Program-made: the position numbers and the translations under genes
Shown: positions 9,106-18,113 of the stretch, one piece after another
How positions within the stretch are numbered: the stretch's first letter is position 1
Layout: each line of letters begins with the position of its first letter
Assembly (NCBI GenBank): GCA_964344035.1
Contig: CAYFLK010000001.1
Location: 88,714 to 152,713 of the forward strand
Reading direction: 5' to 3'
DNA length: 64,000 nt
Source of the DNA: UBA1014 sp964344035
GTDB taxonomy: Bacteria; SAR324; NAC60-12
Notes under the pieces: model-generated
What the model saw: the letters and a program-made list of their open reading frames with translations, nothing else
Databases searched by the model: none
Told to the model about the DNA's origin: nothing

Positions 9106-10818
9106 ATGGCCAGCAAAAAAGCAAATCAACCGGTAAATGCGGATTCAGGACACAGAAAATATTCCAGACAGGTTACGGAAACAGACCAGAGGGCCGCCAG
9201 CCGGGGCATGCTTTATGGGTTAGGGTTCAAGAAAAATGACTTCCAGAAATCACAGGTTGGTGTTGCATCCACCTGGGGCATGGTCACTCCCTGCAACATG
9301 CACATCGATGAACTTGCGGAACACGCGTCTAGGGGTGTGCGGAAAAAGAAGGGGAAGCCGATGCTTTTCAACACCATCACCGTTTCAGACGGAATTTCAA
9401 TGGGGACTGAAGGAATGAAATACTCCCTCGTTTCTCGTGAAGTAATTGCCGATTCGATAGAAACCGTCATGGGTTGCCAGGCATACGACGGTGTAGTAGC
9501 AATAGGAGGCTGTGACAAGAACATGCCGGGCTGCATGATAGCGATAGGACGCCTGAACCGTCCCGCGGTCTTTGTTTACGGCGGGACTATACTGCCCGGG
9601 AGTCATCAAGGGCAGGACGTGGACATTGTCTCGATCTTTGAGGCGGTGGGACGAAAGGCCGGAGGTGAGATTTCAGCCAAGGATCTTGAAGAGATAGAAG
9701 CCCGCTCGATTCCCGGCGCCGGATCCTGCGGAGGGATGTACACCGCAAACACCATGGCATCAGCAATTGAAGCCTTGGGTATGAGTCTGCCCAACAGTTC
9801 AGCACAGGCAGCGGTTTCAAAAGACAAAGTCACTGACTGCGTACGTGCGGGAGAGACAGTCGTTGAACTTATTCAACGTGATCTTTGTCCACGCGACATT
9901 ATGACTAAGGAAGCTTTTGAAAACGCGATTACGGTGGTGATGGCCTTGGGAGGTTCAACAAATGCGGTACTCCATTTGCTTGCTATGGCCCATGCAGCGG
10001 AAGTGAAACTGAAAATTGACGATTTCAGGCGCATCGGACAAAAAGCCCCGGTGCTGGCCGATCTGCGTCCAAGCGGGAAATACATGATGGCGGATTTTGT
10101 GGAAATCGGTGGGCTGCCGCCCTTGATGAAGATTTTGCTTGACGCGGGGCTGCTCCATGGAGAATGCATGACTGTCACAGGAAATACGGTTGCTCGAAAT
10201 CTCAAATCCGTTAAACCCTATCCGAAGAAGCAGCAAATCGTCCGGCCCCTTGATGACCCAATCAAGGCTAAGGGACATCTGGTCATACTCCGGGGGAACT
10301 TGGCTAAAGAAGGGGCGGTGGCGAAAATTTCCGGCAAAGAAGGAGAATCGTTTCGCGGCAAAGCAAGAGTTTTTGATTCCGAGGAAGAAGCCCTGAAGCG
10401 CATCTTGGATGGGACGGTCAAAAGCGGGGACGTGATCGTCATTCGTTACGAAGGACCGAAAGGCGGTCCGGGCATGAGGGAAATGTTATCTCCCACTTCC
10501 GCCATCATGGGGAGAGGCCTGGGGCAAGAAGTTGCGCTCATAACCGACGGTAGGTTTTCCGGAGGTTCTCACGGATTCGTAATCGGCCACATCACCCCGG
10601 AGGCTTTTGAAGGTGGGATACTGGCGATTGTAAAGGATGGTGACCCGATTGCCATCAGTGCAACAAAACGTCAGATTAATCTGGAAATTAGCGATGATGA
10701 AATAGAAAAACGGCTCTCCAAATGGAAACGCCCCAAACCACGTTATACACGCGGAGTGTTGGCAAAATATGCGCAGACAGTCAGTTCGGCCTCACTGGGT
10801 GCGGTTTCTGACCTTTAA
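9106..10818 (+). CDS. ilvD: Dihydroxy-acid dehydratase
   Basis: Fe-S dehydratase of valine, isoleucine, leucine and pantothenate synthesis; it converts 2,3-dihydroxy-3-methylbutanoate and its homologue to the 2-oxo acids. 570 residues, the usual IlvD length. Cysteine cluster ligands are visible in VTPCNMH, GGCDKNMPGCMIA and GAGSCGGMYTANTMA. The C-terminal part has GPKGGPGMREML and the conserved LITDGRFSGG and SHGFVIGHI. A clear AAAGGAG site precedes the ATG. It is not next to other ilv genes. The oxo-acids it makes are chemically close to substrates of the Liv transporter and Ior enzyme nearby, but this may be chance. Confidence 0.95.
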   Translation: MASKKANQPVNADSGHRKYSRQVTETDQRAASRGMLYGLGFKKNDFQKSQVGVASTWGMVTPCNMHIDELAEHASRGVRKKKGKPMLFNTITVSDGISMGTEGMKYSLVSREVIADSIETVMGCQAYDGVVAIGGCDKNMPGCMIAIGRLNRPAVFVYGGTILPGSHQGQDVDIVSIFEAVGRKAGGEISAKDLEEIEARSIPGAGSCGGMYTANTMASAIEALGMSLPNSSAQAAVSKDKVTDCVRAGETVVELIQRDLCPRDIMTKEAFENAITVVMALGGSTNAVLHLLAMAHAAEVKLKIDDFRRIGQKAPVLADLRPSGKYMMADFVEIGGLPPLMKILLDAGLLHGECMTVTGNTVARNLKSVKPYPKKQQIVRPLDDPIKAKGHLVILRGNLAKEGAVAKISGKEGESFRGKARVFDSEEEALKRILDGTVKSGDVIVIRYEGPKGGPGMREMLSPTSAIMGRGLGQEVALITDGRFSGGSHGFVIGHITPEAFEGGILAIVKDGDPIAISATKRQINLEISDDEIEKRLSKWKRPKPRYTRGVLAKYAQTVSSASLGAVSDL

Positions 10819-10880
10819 TGCGAAAACACTGTTATCTAAAACTAAAGTGATCCTTGTTTGAATAAATCTGCTCTCATCAA

Positions 10881-11786
10881 TTAATCTCTGCGGATGGTGC
10901 CTTGAGAACGTGCCATTTGCCGCTGTAACCGGCGTATTCTTCCTGCTTTCTCGAGTTCTTCACGGGTTGAATCGTCGGTACGCATATAGTTCTCCCGCCA
11001 GCCGTTATTGTCATCGGGGGCCCAGACGAAAGGAGTTTGTAATGTTGTTCTTGGATGTGTTGCCTGTGATAACAGTTCCAGGGCCATACGAATAATGGAA
11101 CTCTGCATTTCCACGTCCCACGGTTTTCCGCATGGATTGCCAAGAGGAAAGTCGCTGTAGAGAAACCGTGAAACCCCGCATTCTTCCACAATGTCCCTGG
11201 CGGACCCGATTACGACACAGGAGATTCCTCCTTCTTCAAGTATTCTCGATGCCAAACTCACGGTTTGGTGGCATACCGGTCAAAGCGGAACCAGCAGAAC
11301 AGCATCAACTCCATCTTCTCTGCACCAGTTAAGCAAAAGGGGGGCATCATCTTCCCGTGTTCTGCGCTGGCTGTACTCGGTTGGGATGCCGTAAAACCGT
11401 GGTGAAATCATTGCTATCAATCCCTCCTTTCGGCATTCCTCAAGTTGATGAAGTGGCAGATAACTGTTGATGTCCTCAGTGTGTGTGGCTTTTTTGTCCC
11501 AGGCTAAATCTTGAGTGTTCAATTCTGTAGGAAAAGGTGCCGATGGCGCCGCGTATGGTTTTTTTGGAGGGGCCACTGCAACTCCGTGAGGTTCTATTCC
11601 TTTTGGGAAAAAAGCCGTAGTTACGATGCCAACTACGCTTTCCGTAAGCGGTTTTTTTAGTCTCGAAAATGGAGTTTCATGGTGATATGCCCACTTGTAC
11701 GGTTGTTCATATCCCTGCGCGGCATAATAATTCCGGGATTTATCTATGTAGCTCAAATGCGATCGTTTCGATCGTTGCATATGCAT
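10881..11786 (-). CDS. Selenoprotein of the GrdB-like family (glycine/sarcosine/betaine reductase B-type), Sec encoded by TGA at 11280-11282
   Basis: One 301-residue protein read through an in-frame TGA at codon 169. Upstream residues (YIDKSRNYYAAQGYEQPYKW, then PLTESVVGIVTTAFF, DAVLLVPL) and downstream residues (PVCHQTVSLASRILEEGGIS, then VVIGSARDIVEECGVSRF, GNPCGKPWD) form one continuous family pattern in the same frame. The TGA falls at the redox site, giving a Sec-Pro-Val-Cys (UxxC) motif. A 6-bp hairpin starts 11 bases after the TGA, where bacterial SECIS elements lie, and a tRNA-Sec gene occurs at 57452. The protein is much shorter than clostridial GrdB; Cys homologues are common in proteobacteria, and its substrate is unknown. 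An automatic caller would split it in two. It is divergent from iorA; either ATG (11786 or 11780) could start it. Confidence 0.88.
11252..11268 (-). promoter_or_regulatory. SECIS-like hairpin downstream of the Sec codon
   Basis: On the coding strand CCAAAC, loop CGTGA, GTTTGG forms a perfect 6-bp stem starting 11 bases after the TGA (loop about 17 bases after it). The spacing agrees with bacterial SECIS elements, which lie inside the coding region immediately 3' of UGA. An alternative longer fold pairs TGCC with GGCA outside the inner four pairs. Confidence 0.65.
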
Positions 11787-11945
11787 GGCGGTTTATTCCC
11801 AAAGGTGAGAGTGCTTGTCATTCCACCAGCTAACTATCCTCTTCTTCCGCGGTACATTCAATATTTCTGTTTGATAAAGCACGGCTTATGACTTCTTCGA
11901 GTCATGTATCAGTTTGTCCGATCCTGCTTTTGTTAAATGAAAAAT

Positions 11946-11982
11946 TTGACACTTTGTAAAAAGTTTGTTGACAATGGTGTCA
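11946..11982 (+). promoter_or_regulatory. Putative promoter/operator between the selenoprotein gene and iorA
   Basis: Two TTGACA hexamers (11946-11951, 11968-11973). The second overlaps a perfect inverted repeat TGACA-ATGG-TGTCA (11969-11982). It lies about 75 bases before the iorA start in the divergent spacer, so it could serve a regulator of one or both genes. No regulator is encoded immediately next to it. Confidence 0.4.
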
Positions 11983-12054
11983 TCATCAAGTAGTTCTCTA
12001 AAACAGGCTGCAGCAAATATCGGCCGCAAACTTGTAACAACATAGGGAGGAAGC

Positions 12055-13917
12055 ATGGCGCCTTATCTGATGCTCGGCAACGAAGCCATCGCATTAGGGT
12101 TAGTGGAACAGGGCTGCCGTGTAGTTTGTGCGTATCCTGGTACGCCGAGTTCTGAAATCCTCGCTTCTGTGCGCGAATTACGTCAGCGGATGAATCAGGA
12201 CATCTACACGGAATGGTCCGTTAACGAGAAAGTGGCTTTTGAGGTCGCCCTTGGGGCATCGTGGAGCGGTCTGCGTTCCGCGGTGGCGATGAAACAGGTG
12301 GGTTTGAACGTGGCGTCAGACCCCTTTTTCAGCGCCGCGTACCAGGGGGTGAAGGGTGGTTTCATCGTCATTTCCGCTGACGACCCCGGCCCCTCGTCAT
12401 CTCAGACCGAGCAGGATTCGAGAATGATGGCGATGACCGCCAAAGTCCCGGTGCTGGATCCTTCCACTCCTGAAGAAGCACGGTCTTTTGTTGCAGAAGC
12501 ATTCGCTTTTTCTGAGCGGCATCAGGTGCCGGTACTGCTGCGCCCAACCAGGATGATCTGTCATGCCGTGCAGGACCTCCAGCCAACAAACGCAGTGATT
12601 CCCAAAAAACCGAAGGTCCGCTTCGAACGCAATCCCGGTCAATGGGCCGCCACCCCCCGGGACCGCCACCGGCTGCATTTTGATCTCAATCGCAAACTGG
12701 ATGAAATTGGAAATGGATTTTCGGTTTCTACTCTGAACCATAATTTTTCCGGTGAAAAACGGCTTGGTATCATTGCATCCGGGATGGTCTACCATGTTGC
12801 GCGCGATGTCCTGGAAGAACTGAACATTGATGCAGGAATGCTCAAACTTGGCACTGTTTTCCCTTTGCCACGGAAGTTGGTTGCCGATTTCACCAGGGAT
12901 TATGATCAAGTGCTGGTACTGGAGGAAACTGATGCATGCATTGAACTGCAGATGCCGGATCGGGGTAAGGTGCATGGGCGTCTTGATGGTACCGTTCCTG
13001 GAGCGGGTGAATTGTCACCGGATGTCGTCACGACGGTTATGCAAAACTTCCTTGGAAATAGCGACGGGGACAGGGCAAATAGTGTAACTTTAAAGGCACT
13101 GAACGAATCGGTGGATCGAAACAGGCCTCCGCCACGTCCACCGCGCTTGTGTCCGGGATGTTCGCACCGTTCGGCATACTACGCGATCAAGAGGGAGTTC
13201 GGGAAACGCACTTTGTATCCGGGAGACATCGGCTGTTATACACTGGGAGTAAATCTAGGTGCGGTGGATACTTGCGTGGATATGGGCAGCGGTATAAACC
13301 TGGCTTCTGGGTTTTATCATGCGTACAAGCAGGATGGACAAGAAAAACCTATTGTTGCCAGTATCGGTGATTCGACTTTACTGCATTCCGGCATTCCCGG
13401 GCTGATTAACGCTGTGACTTCCGGTGCAAGGTTTGTGCTGGTGATTCTTGACAACCACACCACAGCGATGACCGGATTTCAGCCCACACCGCTGAATCCG
13501 GAAGCGCACAATGGCATGGAAAGTGGAAATGTGTCGATTCCGGAGCTTGTCAAAGCCTGCGGTGTACGCTTTGTCCGGGAGGCGGACCCATACCAACACG
13601 AAGAATTCCGCTTGGTCCTAAAAGCTGCAGGCCGGCACACGCTTGAACCGGAAGGAGGTGTAGCAGTGGTGATTGCGGAACGACCCTGCCGGCTTCATCA
13701 GCCGGGATCAGTGGAACCCCTTCCTGTGCTGATAACCGATGAATGTGATGGATGCCGTTACTGTTTGATTGCGTTCGAATGCCCGGCGTTGACACTGAGC
13801 ACTGATGCAAGCCGAGTGGACTTGGATGAAGCTCTTTGTATTGACTGCGGTCAATGTGTGGATGCCTGTCACAAGGGTTTCATCATTCCCCGTTCAGAGG
13901 AACGGTTATGGACATGA
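12055..13917 (+). CDS. iorA: Indolepyruvate:ferredoxin oxidoreductase alpha subunit
   Basis: 620 residues, thiamine-diphosphate enzyme that oxidatively decarboxylates aryl-pyruvates to acyl-CoA with ferredoxin reduction. N-terminal domain: LLGNEAIALG-type start (MLGNEAIALGLVEQG), YPGTPSSEI and EWSVNEKVAFEVA. ThDP/Mg region: CPGCSHRSAYYAIK, PGDIGCYTLG, ASIGDSTLLHSG and DNHTTAMTGFQ. The C-terminus carries two 4Fe-4S motifs, CDGCRYCLIAFEC and CIDCGQCVDACHKG; the first has a longer last spacing than the canonical CxxCxxCxxxC. A GGGAGGA site precedes the ATG. It overlaps iorB by 10 bases and is first in a five-gene coupled operon with a molybdenum hydroxylase, so its ferredoxin may feed that enzyme or its product may be the next substrate. 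Confidence 0.92.
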   Translation: MAPYLMLGNEAIALGLVEQGCRVVCAYPGTPSSEILASVRELRQRMNQDIYTEWSVNEKVAFEVALGASWSGLRSAVAMKQVGLNVASDPFFSAAYQGVKGGFIVISADDPGPSSSQTEQDSRMMAMTAKVPVLDPSTPEEARSFVAEAFAFSERHQVPVLLRPTRMICHAVQDLQPTNAVIPKKPKVRFERNPGQWAATPRDRHRLHFDLNRKLDEIGNGFSVSTLNHNFSGEKRLGIIASGMVYHVARDVLEELNIDAGMLKLGTVFPLPRKLVADFTRDYDQVLVLEETDACIELQMPDRGKVHGRLDGTVPGAGELSPDVVTTVMQNFLGNSDGDRANSVTLKALNESVDRNRPPPRPPRLCPGCSHRSAYYAIKREFGKRTLYPGDIGCYTLGVNLGAVDTCVDMGSGINLASGFYHAYKQDGQEKPIVASIGDSTLLHSGIPGLINAVTSGARFVLVILDNHTTAMTGFQPTPLNPEAHNGMESGNVSIPELVKACGVRFVREADPYQHEEFRLVLKAAGRHTLEPEGGVAVVIAERPCRLHQPGSVEPLPVLITDECDGCRYCLIAFECPALTLSTDASRVDLDEALCIDCGQCVDACHKGFIIPRSEERLWT

Positions 13918-14462
13918 AATTCGTACTCTGTGGAGTAGGCGGACAAGGGGTGGTTTTTCTCAACCGGTTGTTAGCTCGTACTGCTATCGCGGAAGGTCAT
14001 CCGGTTTTTGCCCAGGAAACACACGGCATGAGTAGACGAGGCGGAATGGTTGTGCATCACCTACGCATTGGGCGGCATGGGTCCCCTCTGTCTGGAAAAG
14101 GAAAAGCAGACCTGCTGCTTGGACTGGACTGTGAAGAAACCCTGCGCAATCTGCTCTGTCTGAAACCCGGAGGTACTGTCATCGTCAATATGATAAACGG
14201 TTTCCCTGCCGATGTGGCAATACAGCTTGATCGGCTGGAAACCAAGATCAGAACAATCGATGCATCAGGAATTGCACGCAAAATAGGAAATTCCGCATCA
14301 GCCAACGTTGTTCTTGCCGGGTTTGCAGCGGCAGATCCGACATTTCCATTGGCATATGAATCGTTGCGGGAAACAGTCGCGGAAATGTCTCCTGGCAACA
14401 TGGAATTGAATATATGTGCACTGGATGCCGGATTCGATGAGGTGAAGTATGCAACCATTTGA
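13908..14462 (+). CDS. iorB: Indolepyruvate:ferredoxin oxidoreductase beta subunit
   Basis: 184-residue gamma-domain partner of IorA. Signature stretches are VLCGVGGQGVVFLNRLLA, the conserved ETHGMSRRGGMVVHHLRIG, and DLLLGLDCEETLRNL. The ATG at 13908 (or 13914) lies within the last codons of iorA, so translation is coupled. Its 3' end overlaps the next gene by 14 bases. Length and motifs are typical of stand-alone IorB; no fused extra domain is present. Confidence 0.9.
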   Translation: MDMKFVLCGVGGQGVVFLNRLLARTAIAEGHPVFAQETHGMSRRGGMVVHHLRIGRHGSPLSGKGKADLLLGLDCEETLRNLLCLKPGGTVIVNMINGFPADVAIQLDRLETKIRTIDASGIARKIGNSASANVVLAGFAAADPTFPLAYESLRETVAEMSPGNMELNICALDAGFDEVKYATI

Positions 14463-15288
14463 TCATTATGCTCCTGATTCACTGCCTGAAGCCTTGGAAC
14501 TGTTGGAATCCGTCTCCGACGCAAAAGTGATGGCGGGAGGAACAGATTTGCTTTTGCAGATGAAACAGGGTGAGAGCCGGCCAGGATCAGTCATCAGTTT
14601 GCGGCAGGTAGACGAGATACATGGTTTTTCTCAGGTGAAAGACGGCTATCGGCTTGGCGCCTGTACCACAATGAGGATGATGAACCGCACCCCTGAACTT
14701 AAAAATGTTTATCCCGGGCTTGATCATGCCGTAAGCGTGGTCGCATCTGAACAAATACGGACCCTTGCCACAGTAGGTGGAAATATCTGCAACGCTTCTC
14801 CAGGAGCTGACCTGATTCCCCCCCTGCTCGCGCTGGATGCAGTTGCTTGTCTGGTCAGCAAACATGGACGGCGTGATGTTCCGCTTTCGGAGTTTTTCAA
14901 GGGGCCTGGGAAAACAGTGTTAAAAAAAGGTGAGTTGCTGTATTCAGTGTTCCTGCCTTGGCCTGAAGGGAAAATGGTGTATACGAAACATGCCCCCAGG
15001 CAGTTTATGGACCTCGCGGTTGTAGGCGTGGCGGTACGGCTGCACAAACACAACGGGACGGTAAATCAAGCCCGCATAGCATTGGGCGCTGTCAGCCCCA
15101 CACCATTGAGAGCTGAAAAAACGGAAGCAATGCTCACAGGTAATATGTTAACTCACAAACTAATCAAAGATGCTGGTGAAGCAGCAGCAGTCGAATGTTC
15201 GCCGATTAACGATATCAGGGGCTCTGCGTGGTATCGCACAAGGATGGTGAAAGTGCTTGTCAGACGCAACTTGGAGGCTTTGTTATGA
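14449..15288 (+). CDS. Molybdenum hydroxylase FAD-binding subunit (CoxM/XdhB type)
   Basis: 279-residue flavoprotein subunit of the xanthine oxidase family. FAD-binding motifs are VMAGGTDLLLQMK and TLATVGGNICNASPGADL, with a C-terminal CO_deh_flav_C region (RIALGAVSPTPLRA). It lacks the Cys-rich insertion that carries an extra 4Fe-4S cluster in the 4-hydroxybenzoyl-CoA reductase beta subunit, and its length fits the ordinary three-subunit hydroxylases. The start overlaps iorB by 14 bases. The stop overlaps the 2Fe-2S subunit ATG in an ATGA. The substrate is unknown. Confidence 0.9.
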   Translation: MQPFDHYAPDSLPEALELLESVSDAKVMAGGTDLLLQMKQGESRPGSVISLRQVDEIHGFSQVKDGYRLGACTTMRMMNRTPELKNVYPGLDHAVSVVASEQIRTLATVGGNICNASPGADLIPPLLALDAVACLVSKHGRRDVPLSEFFKGPGKTVLKKGELLYSVFLPWPEGKMVYTKHAPRQFMDLAVVGVAVRLHKHNGTVNQARIALGAVSPTPLRAEKTEAMLTGNMLTHKLIKDAGEAAAVECSPINDIRGSAWYRTRMVKVLVRRNLEALL

Positions 15289-15752
15289 AAAAAGTCATAA
15301 ATTTCACCGTGAATGGAGAACCACGCGAACTTTACCTGGACACCCGCAAGACTTTGCTCAAGACCCTGCGCGAAGACCTTGAGTTGATGGGGGTCCATTT
15401 GGGTTGCGGTGGTGGAGACTGCGGGGCTTGTACTGTCCTTCTCAATGGAGAGCCGGTGACTTCATGCCTGGTGTTGACCGTGGATTGTCAGAACGCTGAA
15501 ATCACTACAGTTGAGGGAGTGCAACTGGAAAGTGAAATGCACCCCTTGCAGCAAAAAATGGTGGAGCACGGTAGTATTCAATGCGGGTTCTGCACTCCCG
15601 GAATGGTGATGAACAGTTTGGCGTTATTACATGAAAATCCGGATCCAACTGAATCTGAAATACGACAGGCGCTTTCAGGGAACCTCTGCCGCTGTACCGG
15701 ATATGTTAAAATAATCGATGCGGTGTGTGACGCCGCGCAGGAGATGACATGA
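15285..15752 (+). CDS. Molybdenum hydroxylase 2Fe-2S subunit (CoxS/XdhC type)
   Basis: 155 residues with two 2Fe-2S clusters, passing electrons from the molybdenum centre to FAD. The plant-ferredoxin cluster is in HLGCGGGDCGACTVLLNG with the fourth Cys in VTSCLVL. The second cluster is in QCGFCTPGMVM and LCRCTGY. The ATG at 15285 was preferred to the upstream GTG because MKKVINFTVNG begins the conserved domain. It overlaps both neighbours by four bases (ATGA), a strongly coupled arrangement in the order FAD, 2Fe-2S, Mo subunit. Confidence 0.93.
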   Translation: MKKVINFTVNGEPRELYLDTRKTLLKTLREDLELMGVHLGCGGGDCGACTVLLNGEPVTSCLVLTVDCQNAEITTVEGVQLESEMHPLQQKMVEHGSIQCGFCTPGMVMNSLALLHENPDPTESEIRQALSGNLCRCTGYVKIIDAVCDAAQEMT

Positions 15753-18016
15753 CCGATTTTTCCGCAATAGGGCAAAGGATCCCGAAAAAAGACGCCCCGG
15801 ATAAAGTCAGTGGATGCGCCACTTATGGACAGGATGTTAAGCTCCCTGGTATGCTTCACGGGGCAATACGCTATTCTGACCATTCACATGCCCGCATTTT
15901 GAATATCGATGCAACCAAAGCGGAGGCGCTGGAAGGGGTGAAATGCGTAGTTACCGCGAGTGATGTTGCGGAAACGAAGTTTGGGTTTTACAAAGACAAT
16001 ATGCCGCTCAAAAAAGATTTCGTGCGCAGTTACCGTGACGAAATTGCGGGAGTGGTGGCAGTCAACGAAATGATTGCGCGTCAGGCTGTAAAACTGATTG
16101 AAATTGAATATGAACCGTTGCCTACCGTTTTTACCATCGCAGACGCGTTAGCCGAGGGCGCTCCGCTGCTGCATCCGGAAAATGGGAGCAATCATCTGGT
16201 CACCAACACCTACCAGCATGGTGATGTAGTGCAAGGTGAAGCGGAATCCGACGTGGTGGTGGAACTGACATGCAAACTGCCATACGTGAATCACGCCAGC
16301 ATGGAAACCAGCGTGGTTGTTGCTCGGTTTGACAATAACGGACATCTTACGCTGTGGAGCACCACGCAAATTCCTTTCCTGCTTCAGCGTGATTTGGGGG
16401 AGGCCCTGGGAATGTCGCCCAGACACATCCGTATCTTCCAGCCGACCATCGGCGGGGCGTTTGGGCGTGAACTTGATATCTATCCATATCATCCGATTGC
16501 GGCCATCATGGCCGGAAAAGCAAGGACGCCTGTACGTCTATGTTTTTCACGGGAGGAAGAATTTCGGGCGGGTCCGCAGCGTCAGCCGGTCGAAGTTAGC
16601 ATCCGGGCAGGCGCCCGTAAAAACGGTGATCTCACTTTTCGGGACGTGACAATGCAACTAGACGTGGGTGCATACGGGTCCTGGGGGTCAACCACCCCAC
16701 TGGTGATGATGGAAACAACCGCGTCCTTTTACAGGGTGCCTCATGTCAGGTTCCAGGCAGACTGTGTTTACACCAACAACCTGGTTACCGGCGCCATGCG
16801 CGGATATGGAAATCCGCAGTCATCGTTTTACGTGGAAAGCGTGATGGACATGCTGGCGGAAAAACTTGGCGTGGACCCGATTCAGTTCAGAATTCACAAT
16901 GCAAATCAGCCTGATACGGTTACCGAACAGGGATTGCGGATCACCAGCTGTGGGATGGAGGTATGTTTGCAAGTGCTTGCGAAGAAAGCGCAAACAGAAC
17001 TGGAACCGTCTGCGCAACCGCACTTGAAACGTGGTCGTGGTGTTGGGGGCACTCTCAATGTCGGAGGCGGGGCGCGCATATACCGCAGCGACGGCTGCGG
17101 AGCAACGGTGAAAGTCGATGATTTCGGTCATGTCACTCTGATTACCGGGTCAACCGAAATCGGGCAGGGTTCCGAAACCGTGTTGGCGCAAATGGTCGCC
17201 GAGGTGATGGGGGTTCCAGTTGATGATGTGAGGGTGATCAACAGTGACACAGACGTAAAAACTTGGGATGTTGGGGTGCATGCAAGCAGAACGACTTTCA
17301 TTGCGGGAAATGCCGCCTGCTTGGCCGCAAAAGATGCTTTGAGTCAGATATTTGCAACAGCCGCGGAAATTCTTGGCGTTCCTCCGGATTCACTTACAGC
17401 AAGGGACGGAAAGATCTTTGCAGCCGACGGAAAATCAGTCAGCTTGAGCAAGGCCGTCCGGAGCCGTCATTTCCGCACCGGTGGGGAAATGGTGTTTGGC
17501 AAGGCTTTTTATGATCCGCTTACAGAACTGGTTGATAAGCAAACATACCATGGAAACATTTCTCCCGCGTATGGTTTCGGAATGCAAATGGCAGATGTCG
17601 AGGTTGATACAGAAACCGGGCAGGTACGCGTGTTGAAACTGGTGTGCGCAAAGGATGTTGGAAGAGCGATTAACCCCATGGCGGTTGAAGGCCAAATCGA
17701 GGGAGGAGTGCAAATGGGACTGGGTTATGCTTTAAGCGAGGAATTGGTTGTCGAAGAAGGCAGGGTGAAGAACCCGAATTTCGTCGACTACCGGCTTTTT
17801 ACTGCAGCAGATATGCCGGAAATTGAAAATATTCTGATTGAGAGTGTTGACCCTGAAGGGCCGTTTGGCGCGAAAGGAATCGGTGAAATGGGGAGCAGTT
17901 GCGTCGCCGCTGCGGTCGTGAATGCTATCTATGATGCTGTCGGCGTGCGCCTGAACCAGCCACCGATGACTCCCGAACGCGTTTTAGCAGCGTTGGATGC
18001 TAAAGCGGCAGCATGA
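15749..18016 (+). CDS. Molybdenum hydroxylase large, molybdopterin-binding subunit (CoxL/HcrA-like)
   Basis: 755 residues, normal for the family. Order of motifs: the N-terminal Ald_Xan_dh domain (RIPKKDAPDKVSGCATYGQD), the moco-contact GGAFGRE and MRGYGNPQSSFYVESVMDM, VDVGAYG-like LDVGAYGSWGS, GSTEIGQGSETVLAQMVAEV, and the C-terminal GAKGIGEMGSSC containing the catalytic Glu. The motif QGLRITSCGM resembles aromatic acyl-CoA reductases/hydroxylases, but the FAD subunit lacks the Hcr-specific insert. It lacks the AYRCSFR loop of CO dehydrogenase, so it is not a form I CODH. Likely substrates are aromatic or N-heterocyclic compounds, by inference only. It is the last gene of the ior/hydroxylase operon. 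Confidence 0.9.
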   Translation: MTDFSAIGQRIPKKDAPDKVSGCATYGQDVKLPGMLHGAIRYSDHSHARILNIDATKAEALEGVKCVVTASDVAETKFGFYKDNMPLKKDFVRSYRDEIAGVVAVNEMIARQAVKLIEIEYEPLPTVFTIADALAEGAPLLHPENGSNHLVTNTYQHGDVVQGEAESDVVVELTCKLPYVNHASMETSVVVARFDNNGHLTLWSTTQIPFLLQRDLGEALGMSPRHIRIFQPTIGGAFGRELDIYPYHPIAAIMAGKARTPVRLCFSREEEFRAGPQRQPVEVSIRAGARKNGDLTFRDVTMQLDVGAYGSWGSTTPLVMMETTASFYRVPHVRFQADCVYTNNLVTGAMRGYGNPQSSFYVESVMDMLAEKLGVDPIQFRIHNANQPDTVTEQGLRITSCGMEVCLQVLAKKAQTELEPSAQPHLKRGRGVGGTLNVGGGARIYRSDGCGATVKVDDFGHVTLITGSTEIGQGSETVLAQMVAEVMGVPVDDVRVINSDTDVKTWDVGVHASRTTFIAGNAACLAAKDALSQIFATAAEILGVPPDSLTARDGKIFAADGKSVSLSKAVRSRHFRTGGEMVFGKAFYDPLTELVDKQTYHGNISPAYGFGMQMADVEVDTETGQVRVLKLVCAKDVGRAINPMAVEGQIEGGVQMGLGYALSEELVVEEGRVKNPNFVDYRLFTAADMPEIENILIESVDPEGPFGAKGIGEMGSSCVAAAVVNAIYDAVGVRLNQPPMTPERVLAALDAKAAA

Positions 18017-18113
18017 ATGTTTAAAGGGGATTACAGGTTTTACATGATGTAACGAGCAAAAAGGGAATATACTGCAATGGCTGATTTTCCTGACGCCATG
18101 TCTAAAAACCGGC

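Noticed and set aside
15749..18016. Form I CO dehydrogenase large subunit
   Set aside because: The characteristic AYRCSFR active-site loop is absent.
14449..18016. True 4-hydroxybenzoyl-CoA reductase
   Set aside because: The FAD subunit lacks the Cys-rich insertion that carries the extra 4Fe-4S cluster, despite QGLRITSCGM in the large subunit.
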